Below, one piece after another: positions 23,850 through 30,868 of a stretch of DNA of 30,868 nucleotides; the first letter of the stretch is position 1, and each line of letters starts with the position of its first letter. This DNA comes from Allomyces macrogynus ATCC 38327. Taxonomy: Eukaryota > Blastocladiomycota > Blastocladiomycetes > Blastocladiales > Blastocladiaceae. The notes under the pieces were generated by a model. The model saw nothing but the letters and a program-made list of their open reading frames with translations, did no database searches and was not told the origin of the DNA. The position numbers and the translations under genes were made by a program. The stretch lies in contig GG745339.1 of assembly GCA_000151295.1 (NCBI GenBank), forward strand, positions 226,601 through 257,468, given 5' to 3'.

Positions 23850-25576
23850 ATGGCCGACGCCCTGCTCGTCGTCGATCCGCCAGGCGCCATCGAATTCGCG
23901 CGTATGTGGCCGCGATCCGTGGCGGCCAAACCGACCACGGCGCCCCCCCCCCCCCCACTCTACCCCCTTTCCTGCCCCCCTTTCCTGCCCTGCCGCCGAG
24001 TCCTGACTCCCGAACCCGCACCGCATCGTAGGCCCGCTCGACCAAGGCGCCGCGACGTCGCTGACCCTGTCCTCCGCGCCCAACGCGAACTCGCACGTCG
24101 TCTTCAAAGTCAAGACAACCGCACCGAAACTCTACTATGTGCGCCCCAACCTCGGCCTCTTGCCGCGCGGCAGTACGATGGCGCCGCTCGACGTGACCGT
24201 GTGTCTGTTGCCGCCAGCGGCCCCGATCCCGGCCGAGGCCAAGTGCCGCGACAAGTTTTTGATCCAGGCAGCGTGTGTGACCGACGAGGAGGCCGCGGGG
24301 GCCGCGGAGAATATGGACCGGATTGTGGAACTCGTACGTCTCAAAGTATCAGCTTGAATCCGTGTCGCGGCCGCTCACCACGTCTCCGTGTAGTGGGCCG
24401 CCATCGATAAAGACCCCGTCCGTAAATCCGCCGTCCGCGAACACAAGTTACGGTGCGCCTATGTCGACCGGACCTCTTCCTCCTCCAACCCGGCGATGAA
24501 CCCGACCGCGTCCATCGCCATGCCCACGCCCGGATCCGCCGCGCAGTCGGTCATGTCGCTCTCTGCGAACCCTACGGCACCAGTGACCACGACCACGGCG
24601 TCGCGCCCACCACACTTGGACGTGCTCGGTGTGGTCGCGACGGCCATGGCACTCCCGCCGTCGCCGTTGGTCACGGCAATTTCGATCCCGGCGTCACCGA
24701 ACGAGGGCGGCGCACCGAATCCAAGTCCGATGACGGCACTGGCCGAGTCGGCCGCGGGTGTGGTTGCGAGAGTGGCCGCGATGACGGCTGCTGCTGCGGC
24801 AGTGAGGCAAGCGCCGGTGCCTGTCTCGCAGGCGCAAGGGGTGGAGACTGTGCGCAGCGTGGAGACCGGGTCGCTGGGGATAGTCGCGAGCAGTGAGCCA
24901 GCGGGCGCGGCGATTCGAGGCAGTAGCAGCGGAAGCAAGCCCGACGTTGTCGCCGCCACCGCGGCACTGACTGGGCCTACCGGCAACGGCAGTGGAGGTG
25001 GGATCAAGACGGCGGTGCCAGTGAATAAGCGCGAGTCAACGACCCCGCCGCCGGCTGCGGTCGCGGTAATGCCGGTAGCTGTCCCGCCGCCCAGCACGTC
25101 CACGATTGCGCTCAAGGTACAGTATTTTTCTCTCCTCTCACCAAGCGCCGTAGACTCACCGTGCGCGGTAGAAACCGCCTGGCCCCACGCCCTCTGCGCT
25201 CGGACTCGGCACACCCGTTGTTTCGGCGCCCAACGTCACGGCTGCGTCGTCGGCGACCGCCGTCTACGACATGTCGCAGGTCGATGCCCTGGAAGCTGAA
25301 GTCGCGCGACTGCAGGAGGAACTCAAGGGCAAGAACGCGACCGTATCGAAACTGCAGACTCAGATGCGAGCGTTGCACGAGCAATTGGCCGCGGCACAGG
25401 CGGATGCGGATCGCGCGAGGCAGGGGACGAAGCCGCCAAGGTACTCCGCAGAAAAGCAGCAGCACCCGCAGCATCAGCAGCAGCAGGTGGTGGTCGTGGC
25501 AAGCGAGGCGTGGTCGATGCAGGTCTTGGTGGTGGTCGCGGTGGCGGCGTTTGTGAGTGGTGCGGTGTTGTTTTGA
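23850..25576 (+). CDS. VAMP-associated protein (VAP/Scs2), ER tail-anchored MSP-domain protein
   Basis: ER membrane tether whose MSP domain binds FFAT motifs at membrane contact sites (family knowledge). Exons 23850-23901, 24032-24333, 24394-25116 and 25172-25576 give 493 residues, longer than typical VAPs (about 240-290). The MSP domain (about 5-120) has ATSLTLSSAPNANSHVVFKV and KTTAPKLYYVRPNLGLLPRG, the phosphoinositide/FFAT-binding face, and CRDKFLIQA. The extra length is a Pro/Thr/Ala-rich linker (about 150-390). A coiled coil (VDALEAEVARLQEELKGK, about 393-430) and a C-terminal TM anchor (WSMQVLVVVAVAAFVSGAVLF) follow. The first intron (130 bp) has a run of 14 C at 23943-23956. For the last intron (25117-25171), the nearer AG at 25152-25153 would cause an immediate stop, so the second is used. 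Confidence 0.9.
23943..23956 (+). repeat. Poly-C run of 14 in VAP intron 1
   Basis: Fourteen consecutive C residues in a pyrimidine-rich stretch that continues to about 23995. It probably serves as the polypyrimidine tract before the 3' splice site at 24031. Its length may be uncertain in the assembly. Confidence 0.9.
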
Positions 25577-25855
25577 TTGGGGAGGGGAGGACTGCGGAGG
25601 GGAGAGAGGAGGACGACTTGGCAGACGCGCGGGGGATTAGGTCTAGCTCATATTTACCGAAATTTATTGGACGGGAGGTCACGGACGCCCGTGTGTTTAA
25701 AGTCCGACACTGTCCAGCACACTCTGGCCGCTGGGCCGCTGGGCTCGCCGGCCGCCTTTCATCAGACAACGCATCAGACTCTCAACCCCATCCACGACCA
25801 TCACCCCGCCTCTCCTCCCTCCCCCTCCTTCAACACACACTGCCGCTCACCGGCC

Positions 25856-26920
25856 ATGGACCCGACGACCGCTGCAGCTGCCGCCGCCGCGACCGGCCCC
25901 GTGCGCACGCCCGCGCCGTCCCTCTCGCTCGAGGCGCGCCGCGTCGCGCTGCGCCTGCAAGCCCTCCACACTGAACTCGACGTGATCGAGCCCGCTGTCA
26001 CCCGGCTGGCCCAGACCGTGCGCGCCCTCGCGCCGCTCGAGCCGGTTCTTGCGCGGCTCGCTACCCTGGCCACGACCGCCGCGGCGGCGGCCGCGCCCAA
26101 CCCGACACCAGTTCCGAGCGCGGTTACGCCGACACCCGCCACCGAACCGGCACCTGCCACCGTCCCACCGCCGCCGCTCGCGTCGGCAACGCACCAAGAC
26201 GGAACGCCCCCGCCGTTTTTGACACGCACGCTGCCCGACCTGCACCCGCCGCCGGTTCCAGCACGGCGGTCGACGCGGCGGTCCACGACGCTCCCCGCGG
26301 CCGGTGCCACTGCCACCACCACCCCCGGGCCTGCTAGTTCCCGTCCCTCGGTCCCCACCACCACCACGACCAAGGCCACACCGACCTCCTCCACCGCGAC
26401 ACGGTGCGGGCGCGCGCCGCTCACCGATCCGCGGCCGCCAGCGCGCGGATCCACGCCGTCTCGGCCAGCATACGCGACAAGCAGTGCGACGGCGACGACG
26501 CGTCGGCCGCGCGCGCCATCCGTGGCGATGGCGTGTCGCCAACCGCCTCCGCGCGCCGTGGAGACGATCGCTCCGCCGACGCCAGGTGCTGCCGCCGCCG
26601 ACGAGCCGTTCTTTCTCGACGCGGCGGCGTACTTTGCGGGCGATCCGTACGCGCCCGCGGGCACCTCGCAAGCGTCGTTGGTATTGCCGTCGCCGCCGTC
26701 GTCGCAGCGCACGGGACCGGGCAAGAAACGGGCACGTGGGGAGGCGACGGGACGCGTGGTCGTGGATCCGCGCGATGACGCGTCTCACACGGCGCGCGGG
26801 AAACGGGCGCGTCGGGCTACGACCACGCCGCACGCGACGGCATCGCAGCCGGCCGTCCCGGCACACGATGAGGACGAGGACGACGGGTTCGCGCTCTTGT
26901 TTGGCAGCACGCAACCGTGA
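25856..26920 (+). CDS. Unrecognised Ala/Pro-rich protein with N-terminal coiled coil and basic clusters
   Basis: A single open frame of 354 residues with no visible intron, starting at ATG 25856 after a C-rich leader and a tidy 280-bp gap from VAP. I do not recognise the family. After an Ala-rich start, residues about 22-75 form a likely helix/coiled coil (LEARRVALRLQALHTELDVI). A long disordered Pro/Thr/Ala segment follows. One more ordered-looking patch is ADEPFFLDAAAYFAGDPYAP (about 244-263). The C-terminus has two basic nuclear-localisation-like clusters (KKRARG, GKRARR) and an acidic-hydrophobic end (DEDEDDGFALLF). Codon choice resembles its neighbours, and an AATAAA follows the stop by 13 bp, supporting a real gene. 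A nuclear, partly disordered protein is plausible; function is unknown. Confidence 0.6.
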   Translation: MDPTTAAAAAAATGPVRTPAPSLSLEARRVALRLQALHTELDVIEPAVTRLAQTVRALAPLEPVLARLATLATTAAAAAAPNPTPVPSAVTPTPATEPAPATVPPPPLASATHQDGTPPPFLTRTLPDLHPPPVPARRSTRRSTTLPAAGATATTTPGPASSRPSVPTTTTTKATPTSSTATRCGRAPLTDPRPPARGSTPSRPAYATSSATATTRRPRAPSVAMACRQPPPRAVETIAPPTPGAAAADEPFFLDAAAYFAGDPYAPAGTSQASLVLPSPPSSQRTGPGKKRARGEATGRVVVDPRDDASHTARGKRARRATTTPHATASQPAVPAHDEDEDDGFALLFGSTQP

Positions 26921-26932
26921 ACCTTGAATGGA

Positions 26933-26938
26933 AATAAA
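26933..26938 (+). terminator. AATAAA polyadenylation-type signal
   Basis: AATAAA lies 13 bp after the stop of the preceding open frame, with a second AATAAA at 26975-26980. The stretch is clearly A-richer than the surrounding DNA. It is the clearest polyadenylation-like site in the window. Confidence 0.5.
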
Positions 26939-27706
26939 GCCAGCAACAGATTGGGGGTCCTCAAAAACCGTGGTAATAAACTTGGGCTCCACACGACAGT
27001 TCAGATAGAGCTAATACATTTGTAGTTTACGTCTCATCCTCGGACCGGAAAGAAAGACAGCAACGAAGAACAAATGTCCCGTCCCGGCACAACGCAGACC
27101 TCGCTCAAAGAAGAGGAAAATGTTGTTTAAGGGAAGGAAGCCACCGCGACGGCCAGAGGTCCCAACCTCCGTGACGGCCGCCGTCAGTGTCGAATCGTCT
27201 GACCCGTCAAATAGCCCGCGCCGCCCTTCAGTATGCCGGCGAGGGGGGTAAGTCGGGATAAAGAAACGACCGGGCGGGCGGTGCGTCGGAGGTTGTTGGG
27301 ACGGCCAGGTGCAGCCACGTGCGCAGTTGCTGCAGGGCAACAGCCGTCTCCACCGCACGCCTGCCAGGCGTGTCGTGCAGGCCGCCGCGGTCACGCGCGC
27401 TGATCAGCCTGCGCGCGCCGTTCGTTCGTGCGCCTTCAACGTTCCCCTTGCAACTCGCATTGCCCACCACAGTCGCTCGCGCCGTCGCCAGCTTACCGTC
27501 GCCGTCGCCGTCGCCGTCGTCGCTGTCCTGGACTGATTCGCGTCCGTTGCTGCCGCTACCCGCACCCGACCCGCTTGGACCAACTCCGACTGCGCGCCAC
27601 GTCGCCAACCTATTCCACCCACGACCGACCGACCACTCGTCGCGCCGCCACCGTCGTGATCCGACCCGCCCCCCTCGACCACCACGAACCCACCCACGCC
27701 GTCAAG
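26939..27706. promoter_or_regulatory. Spacer and presumed promoter of CCT3
   Basis: About 770 bp before the chaperonin gene. The first 250 bp are A/T-richer (3' end of the previous gene); the rest is C/G-rich leader-like DNA. A CGTCGC-type short repeat occurs at 27484-27520. No gene or structured RNA was recognised. Confidence 0.35.
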
Positions 27707-29500
27707 ATGATGCAGCAACCGATCATTGTCATGAGTGCGTGCTGTTCCGCGCCGCCACGACGCGCACGCGGCCGCTGACCGCTTTCCCTCCAACTAGACA
27801 CGAACCAGCAGCGCGAGAGCGGGCGCAAGGCGCAAATGTCGAACATTGTCGCCGGCAAGACGGTCGCCGACATTATCCGCACGTGTCTCGGCCCGCAGGC
27901 CATGCTCAAGATGCTGCTCGACCCGATGGGTGGCATTGTCTTGACGAACGACGGCAACGCCATTCTGCGCGAGTGCGAGGTCGCGCATCCGGCCGCCAAG
28001 TCGATGATTGAGCTGGCGCGCACGCAGGATGAGGAGGTGGGCGATGGGACGACGTCGGTGATTATTCTCGGTACGTGAGATGCTGGTTCTGTGCGCGACG
28101 GAAGTTGAGCGGTGCGCTGACGCGGAGGGCATTTTTCGTACCGTGTAGCCGGTGAACTGCTCTCCATGGCCGCGCCCTTCCTCGAGCGCAACATCCACCC
28201 GATCGTCATCATTTCCGCCTACAAGAAGGCGCTCGAGGACGCCTTGGCCACCATTGACCGCATCGCCAAGCCCGTCGACGTGACGAACCGCGCCGAAATG
28301 CTGGCCCTGATCAAGTCCACGCTCGGCACCAAGTTCATTTCGCGGTGGTCCGACCTGATGTGCGGTATGGCGCTCGACGCGGTCCGCACCGTCGCGCAGG
28401 ACCTCGGCGGGAACAAGGTTGAAGTCGATATCAAGCGGTACGCGCGCATTGAAAAGGTGCCCGGTGGCGAGATTGAGACCTCGTGCGTGCTCGACGGCGT
28501 CATGATCAACAAGGACGTGACGCACCCGAAAATGCGCCGTAACATCACGAACCCGCGGATCGTGCTGCTCGATTGCCCGCTCGAGTACAAGAAGGGCGAG
28601 TCGCAGACGAACATCGAGATTTCCAAGGAAGCCGACTGGAACCGCATTCTCGAAATTGAGGAGGAACAGATCAAGCTGCTCTGTGATCGAATCGCCGCTG
28701 TCAAGCCCGACCTGGTGTTTACCGAAAAGGGCGTTTCCGACTTGGCGCAGCACTACCTGCTCAAGAACAACATCACGACGATTCGCCGCGTGCGCAAGAC
28801 CGACAACAACCGCATTGCCCGCGCGACGGGCGCCACGATCGTGAACCGCGTCGAAGACCTCAAGGAGTCGGACGTTGGCACGCGGTGCGGCGAATTCAAG
28901 GTCGAGAAGATTGGCGACGAGTACTTTACGTTCCTGGTCGGTTGCAAGGACCCCAAGGCCTGCACGATCCTGCTCCGCGGGCCGTCCAAGGACGTGCTCA
29001 ATGAGATCGACCGTAACTTGCAGGACGCCATGGCCGTGGCCCGCAACGTTTACTTTGCCCCGCGCCTGTGCCCCGGCGGTGGTGCTACGGAAATGGCTGT
29101 CGCCGTCGCGCTCACGGAAAACGCCAAGTCGATCGAGGGCGTCGCTGCCTGGCCGTACCGCGCGGTCGCCGACGCGCTTGAAGTGATTCCGCGCACGTTG
29201 GTCCAGAACTGCGGCGGGAACGCGATCAAGACGCTTACGACCCTCCGTGCCAAGCATGCGGCCGGTACGCCCGGCGCGTCGTCGTTTGGGATTGATGGGA
29301 TTACGGGCAATGTCGTCGACATGCAAAAGTACGGCATTTGGGAGCCTGCGGCGGTCAAGGTGCAGACGCTCAAGACGGCGCTCGAGTCGGCGTGCCTGTT
29401 GCTGCGCGTGGATGACATTGTGTCGGGGCTGTCGAAGAAGGAGACGCGCGCGCCGCAGCAGCAGCAGGCGCCGCCGGAGGATATGGGCCAGGAGATGTAA
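27707..29500 (+). CDS. CCT3: T-complex protein 1 subunit gamma (CCT3)
   Basis: Subunit of the cytosolic group II chaperonin CCT/TRiC, which folds actin, tubulin and WD-repeat proteins using ATP. Exons 27707-27734, 27798-28070 and 28149-29500 give 550 residues (human CCT3 is 545). The tiny first exon of 28 bp encodes MMQQPIIVM; joining restores NTNQQRESGRKAQ, a gamma-subunit hallmark. Motifs are TVADIIRTCLGPQAMLKMLL, the nucleotide-binding DGNAIL and GDGTTS, ITNPRIVLLDCPLEYKKGE, the VFTEKGVSDLAQHYL apical segment, GCKDPKACTILLRGPSKD and CPGGGATEMAVA near the C-terminal equatorial domain. Introns are 63 and 78 bp. Codon use is strongly biased toward G/C-ending codons, as expected for high expression. 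A Gln-rich end (residues about 536-543) is lineage-specific. Confidence 0.97.
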
Positions 29501-29808
29501 GGTCGAGTGTTTTACATTGGGTTTGGTTTCGGTTGCACTTGGATTTTGGTTTTGTGTCGTTGCTGTTGTTGGGTGCGGTCCACCTCAATTTTTCCTCGTT
29601 TCGCTTTCATGTCACAGTGTTCTTAATGCCAACACGTTGAAATCGGATTTTCTGAGAAGGGCGATCCTGACGAAAGAGATAGCAGCACCGCCAAGCGGGC
29701 TGTGGCAACTGAACCGACAGCAAGACATGGATCAAGATCGGTATAAATTCATCTACGACTACGACTCTGCGCGCTTGGCGCACCTCAACCCACCAATTTC
29801 TCTGCTCC
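29501..29808. terminator. Convergent 3' spacer after CCT3
   Basis: About 310 bp between convergent stops. It is T-rich just after CCT3 (29510-29600), consistent with a 3' untranslated region. No canonical AATAAA and no gene are seen. Confidence 0.35.
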
Positions 29809-30523
29809 TCAGTTGCGCGTACTCGTGCTGTTGAGCACCTGCGTCTCCAAACGGCGCACTTCGCCTTCCAGTCGGCGAAACTCCTCCGACTCGCGTGCGA
29901 TGCGCTCGCACGCAACCAAGTCCGACTCGGACGTGGCGCGCTGCACGCAGCTGGTCACGGCGGCCGAGTATACCTTGGCTTGGTCATCGATACAGTCGGC
30001 AAGACACATTTTGTAATCCTATCATCGCACAGCGGCTGGCATCAGCGATCCCGATTCCTTGCAAGACACGTGCAAAACACGAAAAACCTACATAAACCGC
30101 CGCTGAACTTGTCCACGTCTCACTCACCATATCCCACATCCCGCGCGTCGCCGCGTTCAACTCGCGCCACAGGCCCAGCGTCCAGTCTTGGTCGTCCTCG
30201 CGCCTGCTGGTCGTACTGCCACCGGTACCCACCGCGACATCCACATCAATCGGCCGGCCATACTCGTCGCGGACCGTGCGGCGCCACGGGATCGATGCGC
30301 GGCGCGTGACCACCGTGGTCGCGTCGGGCGCGTTGCCGTTAAACTCGCGCAGGCCGTAGGTGAGCCGCACAAAGTTGCGGCAGGCGGCAATGCACGACGC
30401 GCATGACGAGGGCTCGTAGGCGGGTCGCTGCGCAGCTTGTTGTCGGAGTGCGGTGGAGAGGGCCTGAAGACGGTCGGCGAGCGCGTGCGGGTCGGTGATG
30501 GTGGGGTGGTCGGAGTTGGTCAT
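29809..30523 (-). CDS. Small Cys-motif protein, possibly FAM136A (DUF842)-like
   Basis: Exons 30523-30128 and 30018-29809 join in phase 0 across a 109-bp intron (GTGAGTG..ATAG) to 201 residues. Another in-frame ATG 33 bp upstream (30556) would add 11 residues. The N-terminal half has CASCIAAC (C41, C44, C48); the second exon begins with DYKMCLADCIDDQAKVYSAA (C137, C141) then C156 and C169, and ends in a charged helix likely to be a coiled coil. Paired CX3C motifs with a following D-x-A-K resemble FAM136A, a small mitochondrial intermembrane-space-type protein, but a polar insertion of about 85 residues between the two Cys parts is not typical. The gene structure is believable; the family call is tentative. 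Confidence 0.55.
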
Positions 30524-30868
30524 GGTGGTTGGTGGTTCGGGCGCGATGCGTGGCATGGAGGTGCACTGGCGGCGATCGCTGCGGGTGGACAAGTCGGGAA
30601 ACTTGCGGTTCGTTTCCTTTCGCGTCGCTGAAGAGGCCGTCTTGGATGCGAGCGTCGCGGGTGGTGGTCGTCGGTTGTTGACATGCAGAAGAAAACGAAA
30701 CGACAGAACACAGCCGACAACGCGCTTGCTGCGTGGCAAATGAAGAGTCTCACGCGAAGGCGCGTGTATGACGTGATCTGCACGTGCGAACCAACAGCAT
30801 TGCGGGACGTGCCTTTGTGCAATGACCTCGACTGGCCTTCTCCACGGCCGACCTCGACGACGCCTGGC
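30524..30868. other. Right-edge region, presumed promoter of the Cys-motif gene
   Basis: About 345 bp from the last start codon to the window edge. It is presumably upstream regulatory DNA of the minus-strand gene. I cannot support any further gene; a neighbouring gene may begin outside the window. Confidence 0.3.

Noticed and set aside
25856..26100. N-terminal helix of the unrecognised ORF as a DASH/Dam1-type subunit
   Set aside because: Helical propensity alone; I could not see the conserved family residues.
27794..29326. 510-codon open frame on the minus strand
   Set aside because: It is the antisense shadow of CCT3, whose strong third-position G/C bias removes stops on the opposite strand.

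Overview
This is a gene-dense, GC-rich eukaryotic nuclear window. Twelve protein genes and one pseudogene can be reconstructed. Introns are numerous and short (mostly 55-110 bp, with one of 130 and one of 471 bp), start with GT and end mostly in TAG or CAG, and often split codons. Single-copy housekeeping proteins of fungal type (Cdc73, transportin, CCT gamma, UPF0658 Golgi protein, VAP), together with a caleosin and a cyclic-nucleotide-gated-type K+ channel (absent from most Dikarya), suggest a zoosporic fungus. Blastocladiomycota (Allomyces/Blastocladiella-like) is my best guess. This placement is inference from gene content and base composition, not a search result.

Layout, left to right. 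Positions 1-2674 (minus) hold a CNG/HCN-type channel whose C-terminal tail runs off the left edge. A divergent 0.8 kb spacer leads to a phosducin-like CCT cochaperone (3481-4351, plus). A decayed caleosin copy follows (about 4617-5070, plus), then a small five-exon ABC ATPase of FetA/STAR1 type (5103-6069, minus), Cdc73 of the Paf1 complex (6519-7765, plus) and an apparently functional caleosin (7976-9403, minus). The two caleosin copies are inverted relative to each other and flank the ABC and CDC73 genes. Next come a cytosolic aspartate aminotransferase (10089-11789, minus) and a CBM21 glycogen-targeting PP1 subunit (13079-14719, minus). About 2 kb without a recognisable gene contains microsatellites.

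The right half carries a UPF0658 multi-pass Golgi membrane protein (16717-18205, plus), an SCI1-like RD-rich protein (18622-19757, minus), transportin (20231-23374, plus), a VAP/Scs2-type ER protein (23850-25576, plus), an unrecognised Ala/Pro-rich ORF (25856-26920, plus), CCT3 (27707-29500, plus) and a small Cys-motif protein (29809-30523, minus).

The genes are mostly unrelated housekeeping functions, and I see no operon-like or cluster logic. The phosducin-like protein and CCT3 act in the same folding pathway but lie 24 kb apart. I did not find a clearly new multi-gene system. The most interesting points are the channel (intact K+ filter split by an intron, but a cyclic-nucleotide pocket lacking its phosphate-binding arginine), the bacterial-type ABC ATPase with introns inside both Walker motifs, and the inverted caleosin gene/pseudogene pair.
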